A stretch of 64,000 bases of DNA from positions 310,001 through 374,000 of the forward strand of contig NZ_LVWI01000001.1 in the NCBI RefSeq assembly GCF_001909055.1, in the 5' to 3' direction. Both the position numbers and the translations under genes were made by a program. The notes below the pieces were generated by a model that did no database searches, was not told the DNA's origin, and saw only the letters and a program-made list of their open reading frames with translations. Of this stretch, positions 54,098 to 61,816 are shown in pieces. Every line of letters begins with the position of its first letter. The stretch's first letter is position 1. Source of the DNA: Paenibacillus helianthi (GTDB lineage: Bacteria > Bacillota > Bacilli > Paenibacillales > Paenibacillaceae).

Positions 54098-54127
54098 TTG
54101 ACTCGTGACCCGCTCTAATGTTAATCT
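54098..54127 (+). promoter_or_regulatory. Promoter of the LacI-family regulator gene
   Basis: TTGACT, 18-base spacer, TAATCT; GATAGGAG ribosome site follows. Confidence 0.55.
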
Positions 54128-54155
54128 TTAGAAAATTGACTGATAGGAGATTTGA

Positions 54156-55070
54156 TTGTTGAAAAAAACGACTATGAAGGACATCGCCATCAGGGCCAAC
54201 GTATCCGTTGCAACCGTTAGCTATGTGCTGAATCGTGTGGATAATCAGACTATTCCTGAGAAAACACGGCGCCAGATTATGCAGCTGGCCGAAGAACTTC
54301 GCTATATTCCGAATCTGGCAGCCCGCTCACTTGCGAACCAAAAAACCGGACTGGTAGGCGTATTGGTCTACAAATCCGAGCAAATGCCTTATTGGAAGCT
54401 TCATGCCCAGTTCGCCTTTATTCATGCCTTGGAGCAACGGCTTACAGCAGCCGGCTATCATACGCTGCTCTACTCACTGGATGAAGCTAACCCTTCGCTG
54501 GACATTATTGTCGAGCGCAAGCTGGAAGCCGTGTTTCTCATTGATGTGCTGGACGCATCCTTCTACTCGATCTCCAGACACTTTGTCGAGGGTATTCCCC
54601 TGATTCTGATTGACAGCATGATTGAAGATAAGCTGTTCAAGCAGGTGGTGTTCAATTACCGCTCGGCGCTTGAAGAGGCCCTGCCGGAGGATCTGTCGCA
54701 GGTCTGTTTGATTATGGAGAGCTTCAACAACTCGCTGCTAACCCGTTATATCCGCAGCAATGTTCCTCTGGCTGACGACGCGGTCTTTGAGATCCGCGAA
54801 CTACAGGATTTGAACTCAGCAATGGATCACCACCGCTTCAAGCAGGCAATCGTGATCAATGAATTCATTGGCAGCCACGTCGAGAAGACAGGCGGCTTCG
54901 AGCACCTGACTGTAATCTGTACCTGTAATTCTCCGCAAATGCTGGGTGAAAGTGTGGAGAAGCTTCTCTTCCAAGGGGATAAGGCAGAAGTCGCATTTGA
55001 ACTCATGCTTAAGCTTTTGCACGATTCCGACTACTCTGAGCAAGACAATAACTGCTATTTTATCGACTAA
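54156..55070 (+). CDS. LacI-family transcriptional regulator
   Basis: 304 aa, TTG start (AGGAG upstream). N-terminal LacI HTH: TTMKDIAIRANVSVATVSYV, LNRVDNQTIPEKTRRQIMQL, with hinge helix YIPNLAARSLANQKTGLVGV. The C-terminal periplasmic-binding-like sensor is somewhat short and divergent (SEQMPYWKLHAQFAFIHALE, GYHTLLYSLDEANPSLDIIV). Divergent from the seven-gene operon and 49 bp upstream of the MFS gene. The palindrome CTTAA-NCGN-TTAAG is present at both target positions, so it very likely controls operon and exporter. The effector is unknown, probably a sugar or the pathway product. Confidence 0.9.
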   Translation: MLKKTTMKDIAIRANVSVATVSYVLNRVDNQTIPEKTRRQIMQLAEELRYIPNLAARSLANQKTGLVGVLVYKSEQMPYWKLHAQFAFIHALEQRLTAAGYHTLLYSLDEANPSLDIIVERKLEAVFLIDVLDASFYSISRHFVEGIPLILIDSMIEDKLFKQVVFNYRSALEEALPEDLSQVCLIMESFNNSLLTRYIRSNVPLADDAVFEIRELQDLNSAMDHHRFKQAIVINEFIGSHVEKTGGFEHLTVICTCNSPQMLGESVEKLLFQGDKAEVAFELMLKLLHDSDYSEQDNNCYFID

Positions 55071-55085
55071 TTTTTTTTGAGGATT

Positions 55086-55103
55086 AACTTAAACGCTTAA
55101 GTT
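55086..55103. promoter_or_regulatory. LacI-type operator O2 before the MFS exporter gene
   Basis: AACTTAA-ACGC-TTAAGTT, a perfect 7-bp inverted repeat with central CG, between lacI and the MFS ribosome site. No separate promoter was seen, so it may act as a roadblock on read-through from lacI. Confidence 0.75.
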
Positions 55104-55119
55104 GAAAGGGGAGAATACC

Positions 55120-56385
55120 ATGTCCGATCCGGTTTTGGCTAGACAGGCGGTTACGGCTGCACCCACTTACCCGGGACTTTGGGCCAACAAAAAATTCCTA
55201 CTGCTGCTCTGTTCCTTTTCCATTTCCCTGTTTGGTAATACCTTTCACAGCATTGCTCTAAGTCTTTGGGTGCTCCAGACCACCGGCAGCGCCAAATTAA
55301 TGGCTGTACTGACGATCATTAACCTATTGCTGAGCTCACTGCTCGGGTCTATTGGAGGAACGTTCGCAGATCGGACCAACCGTAGAAGGATTATGCTGAT
55401 TACAGATCTGATCAGTTGCATGCTGGTAATCGTGCTTGCCTTGGTCATCTCCGTCCCTTCCTCTTCCTTCATTATTGTGGCTGTGCTTACAGCGCTGACC
55501 ACTGTGTCGGCCCTGTTCCAGTCTCCTGCCTACCAGTCTTCCATTATCACCGTTGTTGGCAAAGAGCATGTCCAGCAAGCGGTTGGAATGCTTAATCTGT
55601 CGGAGAACATTTGCCGGACGGTAGGCTTTTCGGCAGGAGGAATCTTTGTCGCAACCTTTGGTGCGTCAGATGCCATTTTATTCGATGGATTCACGTTTCT
55701 CGTCTCCTTCCTGCTCGTTCTTGCTGTCCGTTCCCTGCCGATGCCGACTCGCGTCAATCATGAGCCCCAAGAGAAGAAGAAATTTATTCAGGATCTTGGA
55801 GATGGGATGCGGTATATCTGGAAGTTTCCTTTTGCCAAGGCAGTCATCATCATGCTTCCGACGCTCACGCTATTCTTCATGCCTTCGCTGATGCTGACCC
55901 AGGTCATGGCCGTCAACGTATGGAAGTCCAGTCCGTTCCAGTTCGGACTCATGGAAGCCTGTATTCCGCTCGGCTATATGATTGGCTCAGGCCTGATAAT
56001 GATACTCGGTTCCCGAATCAAACGGCGGGGTTTATTGATTATGATCAGTCTCCTCTGTCTAGGCCCAATGTACATCCTGTTATCTTTCATCCCTTCTGCA
56101 GCTATAGCTATTCCTGTCATTCTGTTGATTGGATTCATATTCTCGTTCTGCACACTGCTGATCAATACCGTTCTCCGGCTGGAAATTTCGGAAGAGCTTC
56201 AGGGCAGAGTCTTCGGCGTACTGGGGTCCGTTATGAGTGTAGCTCCGTCGATCGGTCTGACCATTGTCTCCTACCTCTCGGATCATTTCACTCCCGGTCC
56301 AGTCATGGGTTCCATAGGATTGCTGCTGCTCCTGTTCGCCTTATATGCTTCTACTAAGCTCAAGGTCATCCGGAGTTATAGATAA
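55120..56385 (+). CDS. MFS efflux transporter (DHA3/macrolide-efflux type)
   Basis: 421 aa from the ATG at 55120 (AAAGGGGAG upstream). Twelve predicted membrane helices. Family features: FLLLLCSFSISLFGNTFHSI, ALSLWVLQTTGSAKLMAVLT, the loop 2-3 motif GGTFADRTNRRRIMLITDLI, SSIITVVGKEHVQQAVGML. DHA3 members are proton-driven exporters of drugs and secondary metabolites. Its operator and position make it the probable exporter of whatever the divergent operon makes, rather than an importer. No terminator is obvious; the 56386-56640 stretch after it holds no gene I can identify. Confidence 0.9.
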   Translation: MSDPVLARQAVTAAPTYPGLWANKKFLLLLCSFSISLFGNTFHSIALSLWVLQTTGSAKLMAVLTIINLLLSSLLGSIGGTFADRTNRRRIMLITDLISCMLVIVLALVISVPSSSFIIVAVLTALTTVSALFQSPAYQSSIITVVGKEHVQQAVGMLNLSENICRTVGFSAGGIFVATFGASDAILFDGFTFLVSFLLVLAVRSLPMPTRVNHEPQEKKKFIQDLGDGMRYIWKFPFAKAVIIMLPTLTLFFMPSLMLTQVMAVNVWKSSPFQFGLMEACIPLGYMIGSGLIMILGSRIKRRGLLIMISLLCLGPMYILLSFIPSAAIAIPVILLIGFIFSFCTLLINTVLRLEISEELQGRVFGVLGSVMSVAPSIGLTIVSYLSDHFTPGPVMGSIGLLLLLFALYASTKLKVIRSYR

Positions 56386-56654
56386 GGTGATATAGCGCCG
56401 ATAGGTAGGTGTTCTTTTTTCGTCTTGCCGCTCGCGCCGATTCGACCAGCGCACTTCGCTTTTTGTTTATTCCCTTTTCGCGTCTTCACTGATCGTTTTT
56501 CCCCTGGCGCTCTCATCATGACCTGGAGTCATTCCTGCCCATGAGCATAAGTGCCCAGACGTTGGGGAGCATATCATTTTGAGACAGCGCCTTTTTTATC
56601 TCTGCTTGACGAATCCAACTACCATAAGGTAATATTCCCCATATACAATAAACA

Positions 56655-56966
56655 ACGCAGAAAAAGGGTAAGTAGACATTTCCCCAGTGGACTTGCAGAG
56701 AGCCGGTGGTTGCTGTGAACTGGTGTCCAGGATATGATCGAATGGCCTTTGGAGTTGCTTTTCCGAACCATCCTTAGAGGGTACAGTAGGGAAATGCCGG
56801 GAATCCCGCCGTTATCAGGGGAACGGTCTCGGGATGAGGGTTACAGCATCTCCGCACCGTATTGCGAAGACTGAAAGGTCTGCACCTTTAGTGCGGCTGA
56901 GCAGTCAATTAAGGTGGTACAACGACAACTTCGTCCTTATCGGACGGGGTTATTTTGTTTTTTAAG
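56655..56966 (+). promoter_or_regulatory. T-box leader of trpS (tryptophan specificity)
   Basis: Stem I with the AGTA motif (56671-56674) and GAATGGCCTTTGGAGTTGC, where the specifier codon TGG lies at 56743-56745; T-box sequence AATTAAGGTGGTACAACG (56907-56924), whose TGGTA pairs with the uncharged tRNA end; then a terminator CGTCC-TTATC-GGACG (56932-56946) followed by TTATTTTGTTTTTT. Uncharged tRNA-Trp should favour antitermination and trpS expression. Confidence 0.9.
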
Positions 56967-57066
56967 GGGGTGATGGCCATGGAGGATGGCTGGTGGTGGC
57001 GGCTCACAATTCAATTTCACAAGCTTCACAAATATGTATACAACCATTTTAGGAGGATGTTCACTG

Positions 57067-58083
57067 ATGACAGAACGTGTATTGACTGGAGACCGGGTGA
57101 CCGGAAAGCTCCACCTTGGCCATTATGCCGGCAGTCTGCAGAACCGGGTGCACTTACAGGATCAGTATGAATCCTTGGTATTTCTGGCCGATGTACAGGC
57201 GCTGACCACCCATTTCGAACGGCAGGAACAGATTCGCACCAACATCCGTGAGATGACCCTGGACTATTTATCCGTAGGGATTGATCCTGAAAAGTCTACG
57301 ATTTTCATTCAATCCATGATTCCCGAGATTGCTGAGCTCACCGTATACTTCTCAATGTTCGTGTCCGTTAATACACTGCGCCACAATCCAACCATTAAGG
57401 CTGAATCCCAAGGACGTGGACTAGACGAGCTGTATTACGGATTTCTGGGGTACCCGGTTAGTCAGGCTGCTGATATTGCCATTTGCAAAGCAACGATTAT
57501 TCCTGTTGGTGACGATCAGCTTCCGCATCTGGAGCTGGCCCGCAAGATTGTGCGACGGTTCAACGAGTTGTATCAGCCAATACTTGTAGAACCTCAGGCG
57601 ATGATCAGCAATACACCGAGACTTGTGGGTACAGACGGAAATGCTAAGATGAGTAAAAGTCTGGGCAATGCCATCGAACTTGATTCTTCTGCGGAGGATA
57701 TCGCCTACAGAATAAAAAGAGCGGTCACAGACCCTGCCCGCGTGCATAAAAATGATCCCGGGCACCCGGAAATTTGCCCCATTTATGCTTATCATAGGGC
57801 TTTTGGGCCGGATCAGCTTACGGAAATACGCGAAGGCTGTGAACGTGGAACCATGGGATGCACGGCTTGCAAAGAACGCATCACATTGACATTGGAGAAG
57901 TTGATTGCACCCATGCGGGAGCGCCGGGCCTTTTACGCCTCACGGCCACACCTCGTGGATGATATTCTAATGACCGGAACGAAGTACACCCGGGGGATCG
58001 CCAGTGCGACGATGAAGGAAGTCCGTGAAGCGATGAGCCTTGATCATTTCAGCCTCTCCGCCATGGAAAGAGGGATGCTCTAA
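57067..58083 (+). CDS. trpS: Tryptophanyl-tRNA synthetase
   Basis: 338 aa from the ATG at 57067 (AGGAGG ten bases upstream; an earlier in-frame ATG at 56986 has no site). Charges tRNA-Trp with tryptophan. Class I signatures: HLGH (residues 16-19, HIGH motif) in GKLHLGHYAGSLQNRV and KMSKS (194-198) in GNAKMSKSLGN. YPVSQAADIAICKATIIPVG and GDDQLPHLELARKIVRRFN are typical of the B. subtilis-like TrpS group. Controlled by the T-box leader. The final TAA overlaps the ATG of a 45-codon frame (TAATG). Confidence 0.96.
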   Translation: MTERVLTGDRVTGKLHLGHYAGSLQNRVHLQDQYESLVFLADVQALTTHFERQEQIRTNIREMTLDYLSVGIDPEKSTIFIQSMIPEIAELTVYFSMFVSVNTLRHNPTIKAESQGRGLDELYYGFLGYPVSQAADIAICKATIIPVGDDQLPHLELARKIVRRFNELYQPILVEPQAMISNTPRLVGTDGNAKMSKSLGNAIELDSSAEDIAYRIKRAVTDPARVHKNDPGHPEICPIYAYHRAFGPDQLTEIREGCERGTMGCTACKERITLTLEKLIAPMRERRAFYASRPHLVDDILMTGTKYTRGIASATMKEVREAMSLDHFSLSAMERGML

Positions 58084-58220
58084 TGCTGACTTTGCCGGAG
58101 CTGATTACCCATGAGACTCCTATCCTTAGAACCCAGGATGCGGAGCAATACTTCGATCTCGCAAAAGCGGCACCTACTCTTATCGTTCGGCTGAATCGTA
58201 TCCTTGCATTCATTGATTGA
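58083..58220 (+). CDS. Possible 45-aa protein translationally coupled to trpS
   Basis: MLTLPELITHETPILRTQDA, EQYFDLAKAAPTLIVRLNRI, LAFID. The start overlaps the trpS stop as TAATG, which would allow reinitiation. Protein-like composition, no known family; it could also be the N-terminal stub of a lost gene, since IxHETPILRTQDAEQYF faintly recalls the start of GNAT acetyltransferases. Weak call. Confidence 0.35.
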   Translation: MLTLPELITHETPILRTQDAEQYFDLAKAAPTLIVRLNRILAFID

Positions 58221-58289
58221 GAAGCAGTCCCCTTCTTCAATCAGAAAGATGATTGATGGTATGAAACATATCAATCCATATATTTAAAA

Positions 58290-58350
58290 TAAGCGGCCAG
58301 TGATTACTTGGTATCCTGTTTGGAATACCCGTATCACTGACCGCTTTTTC
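58290..58350. terminator. Long bidirectional terminator between trpS and the GH94 gene
   Basis: AAGCGGCCAGTGAT and ATCACTGACCGCTT form the outer stem, with GGTAT/ATACC inside, followed by TTTT; the other side has an A-rich flank giving U residues for the minus strand. Confidence 0.9.
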
Positions 58351-58377
58351 AACTGAATTGCTACTGTTCAATAAAGC

Positions 58378-61300
58378 TTACATATAAATGTCCACTACCG
58401 TGCCTTCTGAACTGCGCAGCCGGTCCAAATCAGCCCGCTTGATCCGTAGTCCGCCTAAGCGGTATGGATTCGCCAGCCGTTCAGCCGGAACTTCCTGTCC
58501 ATTTACCTTAACATAGGCAAGTTCACCTTGTGAGCAATGGTAGACAAACGTGGCAGGTTTGCCGCCGTAGTCGAAGTCCAAACGGGTACCATCCAATTCA
58601 TCCGGCAATACAGGATCGATGATCAGATCGCCGCCATCTTCGCGGATGCCCAGTACGTTCGAGATCAGCTGATTCATGTAGATCCCAGGACCGCTGGAGT
58701 AGATTCTCCATCCGCCTTTGACCGGAACCGAACCGTCACGCAGCTCTGCAAAACGCTCCTGCGCTTCATACCGGTTGGAGAATTTTCCGTCCGAGCTGCT
58801 GAAATAGGAGTTGCTCTGACGCAGTTCCGCATTTGGCACCGCATCGCGGATGCCAATCGGGTTAATGACGGCCAATCCTTTCCATACCTGATCCCGTTTG
58901 CCGATCTTCGCCATCGCCTCAACAAAACGGATATGCGCATGCACATACTGCAGACCAATCTCGCGGCCGAAATTCGCCGCCTGCTCCGCCCGTTTGAAAT
59001 GCAGACTGACACCACCCGCATATTGAGCCGGATGATTCATGAGACGCACGCCATCAGGACACAAGAATTGCTCCTGAATCAGCTTGTAATGCTCCTCCAT
59101 CTGCTCCGGAGTCAGCAGCTCGCCAATCATACTTCTGGTCATCGGCAGCAGCCGGTACTGGATACCGGTCTCCTTGTCTTCGGGATGCAGCAGCAGCTTG
59201 GCATGGGCAGGATCTTCGAAGTAAAGGAAGCCCGGGATCACATCAGTTCCCAGCATATAGCGGTTGAAGTCACCTTTGATTCCTGCCGCCAGTTCCTTCA
59301 GCTCCCCGGACCATGCACGATCGGCTTCCTCCAATACGCTCGACAGTCCAAGAACCGTCTGATACGTCAATGCGACTGTCCAGCTGCTAACCATGTATTG
59401 CTTCAGCTGAGCATTGGCCGGCTGCAAGGTGTCATCCCAATCCCCGTCACCATAGGAGGAGAGGAACGTATCATGCAGAAAGTTCGTTTTGATATAATTC
59501 AGTTCCTTGACCGCATGTTCCCGCAGGGAAGCCGTTCCTTCTGTAAAGTCAAAATGGTGTCTGCGGGTGTACGGAAGCTGCACATCCAGAACTTCGTAAT
59601 CCCGGGTCGCCCGCAGATAATCGCCAAGCACCTTCAGCGGCCAGACAATAATATCCCCGTGGCTCTCCTCCTGCTGAATATGCGTATACTTATCGAACAT
59701 GAACCATTGCGGCCAGCTGCCGTCATCCTCATACTGATGGGCGAACACGGTAAGCAGGATTTCTCGAACCTGTTCATACTTATGGGTAGCCAGGAAATAT
59801 TCTACCGGACCTTGACAGACATCGCGGGTTCCCCATGCAGCGCCGCCATATTGTTCCAGACCGTGAGGTACGGAATAATGAACCAGCATGTTATGGGTAT
59901 ACCACCAGGCCAGTGCATTTACCTTGAACAACTCACCTTCGGTACCCCCCTTCTCTGTCAGCTTGAACCCATTCATGACTCCTGACAAAAACTCGCGGTA
60001 CCGGTCAACCTCGGCCTTAACCGAAGTGGAGCTAAGTGGACGCGCCTTGCCATCCAGCAGTCCCTGTAGAGTTAAGGTCCATTCAGCACTCTCTTGCAGC
60101 TCCATCACCACAAGGGATGCACTGCCTTGAACCCGGCCTTCTACCAGGAAGGACTCATCGCCCAACTCGTAAGCCGCACCGTCCAGATGCATCCGGTAGG
60201 CCAGTTCAGGGTACACCTTCGCGCTTGTACCTGACTTCGCAGCCCGGAAGGTCAGCGTTCCATCTGCCGCATCCTGAGACATTTCATAGGGAACCTCATA
60301 TTCAGCCACATTCATGGTAATCTGGTTCGTGATCAGGAAACGGTAAGCGATACCGCCAGCAGAACGGACATGCAGTCTAACCTCCGGTTCATCCATAGTG
60401 GTGTAATTAGTAATCACCAGGGTATCCGTGGCCGTTTTATAATACCAGCGTACATAGTTAAAACCGATTTCGAACAGCGAAGGCATCGTTAGCAGATGAT
60501 ATTGACCTTCGGAAAAGACATAAATACGTTGCCCCGAGGTCTTGTAGACGTTTAATGCGCTGCGGGGATTGGACATCATTTTATTAAAATTGGTATTGCC
60601 GACGACCACCTGGGAATTGAAAATACCATACATATAGGAGGTTGTAGTCATTACCTCAGGATTCAGCCGGGCATTATCACCGCTCATTAGGATCTGTCCA
60701 TGCGGACGCTCGACAAGCAGCTCCTTATCCTTGAGCACCACATGCTCGTAGCCGTCAGTAAAGAAAGCCAGCAGTTTTCCATCCTCACGTTCCTCCTGGA
60801 ACTTATGAGGGAACAGCAAATCGAGCTCGCCCCCTGTCAAAGGAAGTGTCTGCAATGGTTCACCGATCTGAGGTTTAACCGATACCTGGTTCAGCCACTC
60901 CCCATTTGCAGCGACGCTTCCCAAAGACTGTATTTGCTGCAAGGCCTCTTGGACTGCCTCTTCATACTCAAGCTCCGTAATTGCAGCCGGATGATCTTCC
61001 CGGAACAGTCCATAGAACGTAAACCGCGCTTCCCCATCCATCTGAACTTTTGCGGATTGCAGCGCCGTGTAGGCAAATTCATACTGATAAATCTCATTGG
61101 CAAGCTTGTCCTGGGACAATGCCTCCGGCTGATTGGTTTCCTTGTAGGATAAGCCGAAGAATTGAAAGCCGTCGGTCGAATATCCCGTAGCACCTTCAAG
61201 CAAACCCTGCTGAAGATAAGGGAACTTTCCGTCCTGTGGCTGGTTCTGGCGGGAGCATACAACATACCCGTTCTCTTTGCTTTCAAATACGGCATGATCG

Positions 61301-61764
61301 ATGTATTGGGACAGATAAGCCTCATTGCTTGTAACAGCTCCAGGAGACGCAATACCCACATCCTGAGTATAGATCACGTCCAGAAGAACGCCGCTGCCTT
61401 CAATGGAGACATCCCAGAACCAGACACCCAGATCTGTCATGGAAAAGACTACCTGATAACGTATAGCATCTTCTACTCCTGGTCCGGCCTGCTCTGCTGG
61501 AATATCGCCTTGCCATATCAAGCGGTCGCCGTCCTTGCGGAAACGGCTGGCTGATTTCACGCCAAGCAGCGGAAATGCCTGAATTCCGTTCGAAGTATGA
61601 AGCCTTGCATATAGATTGCCCAGTGCACCGTCGACACTGCTCGACAGGAGCTGATTAATCATCATTTTGCCGCCTAGAGCCTGGTAAAGATCACCACTCT
61701 CCAGAAATGTAAAGGCTAAATTACCCTTTTGTAACGATAGCCTGGTACTAGATTCAATTGTCAT
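58378..61764 (-). CDS. GH94 phosphorylase, probably 1,2-beta-oligoglucan phosphorylase
   Basis: 1128 aa cytoplasmic enzyme, no signal peptide; AAGGAAGTG precedes the ATG. GH94 inverting phosphorylases split beta-glucosides with phosphate to give glucose 1-phosphate. N-terminal beta-sandwich ~1-300, second beta-rich part to ~600, (alpha/alpha)6 catalytic barrel ~620-1000 with general acid Asp648 in GTRDVCQG (GGAAWGTRDVCQGPVEYFLA), GSWPQWFMFDKY, YGDGDWDDTL. The length and the downstream-paired GH3 match Listeria 1,2-beta-oligoglucan phosphorylase (about 1100 aa), encoded next to a sophorose-acting GH3. Cellobiose or cellodextrin phosphorylases are shorter (~800). Second gene of a two-gene operon, 52 bp after the GH3 gene. 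Confidence 0.85.
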   Translation of the reverse strand: MTIESSTRLSLQKGNLAFTFLESGDLYQALGGKMMINQLLSSSVDGALGNLYARLHTSNGIQAFPLLGVKSASRFRKDGDRLIWQGDIPAEQAGPGVEDAIRYQVVFSMTDLGVWFWDVSIEGSGVLLDVIYTQDVGIASPGAVTSNEAYLSQYIDHAVFESKENGYVVCSRQNQPQDGKFPYLQQGLLEGATGYSTDGFQFFGLSYKETNQPEALSQDKLANEIYQYEFAYTALQSAKVQMDGEARFTFYGLFREDHPAAITELEYEEAVQEALQQIQSLGSVAANGEWLNQVSVKPQIGEPLQTLPLTGGELDLLFPHKFQEEREDGKLLAFFTDGYEHVVLKDKELLVERPHGQILMSGDNARLNPEVMTTTSYMYGIFNSQVVVGNTNFNKMMSNPRSALNVYKTSGQRIYVFSEGQYHLLTMPSLFEIGFNYVRWYYKTATDTLVITNYTTMDEPEVRLHVRSAGGIAYRFLITNQITMNVAEYEVPYEMSQDAADGTLTFRAAKSGTSAKVYPELAYRMHLDGAAYELGDESFLVEGRVQGSASLVVMELQESAEWTLTLQGLLDGKARPLSSTSVKAEVDRYREFLSGVMNGFKLTEKGGTEGELFKVNALAWWYTHNMLVHYSVPHGLEQYGGAAWGTRDVCQGPVEYFLATHKYEQVREILLTVFAHQYEDDGSWPQWFMFDKYTHIQQEESHGDIIVWPLKVLGDYLRATRDYEVLDVQLPYTRRHHFDFTEGTASLREHAVKELNYIKTNFLHDTFLSSYGDGDWDDTLQPANAQLKQYMVSSWTVALTYQTVLGLSSVLEEADRAWSGELKELAAGIKGDFNRYMLGTDVIPGFLYFEDPAHAKLLLHPEDKETGIQYRLLPMTRSMIGELLTPEQMEEHYKLIQEQFLCPDGVRLMNHPAQYAGGVSLHFKRAEQAANFGREIGLQYVHAHIRFVEAMAKIGKRDQVWKGLAVINPIGIRDAVPNAELRQSNSYFSSSDGKFSNRYEAQERFAELRDGSVPVKGGWRIYSSGPGIYMNQLISNVLGIREDGGDLIIDPVLPDELDGTRLDFDYGGKPATFVYHCSQGELAYVKVNGQEVPAERLANPYRLGGLRIKRADLDRLRSSEGTVVDIYM

Positions 61765-61816
61765 TTCATTTCACTTCCTTATCTGATTAGGTATGAGGGC
61801 GCTAATGATATACATA

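Noticed and set aside
56386-56640. A gene or remnant between the MFS gene and the T-box
   Set aside because: No frame on either strand reads as protein, and no clear structure was found.
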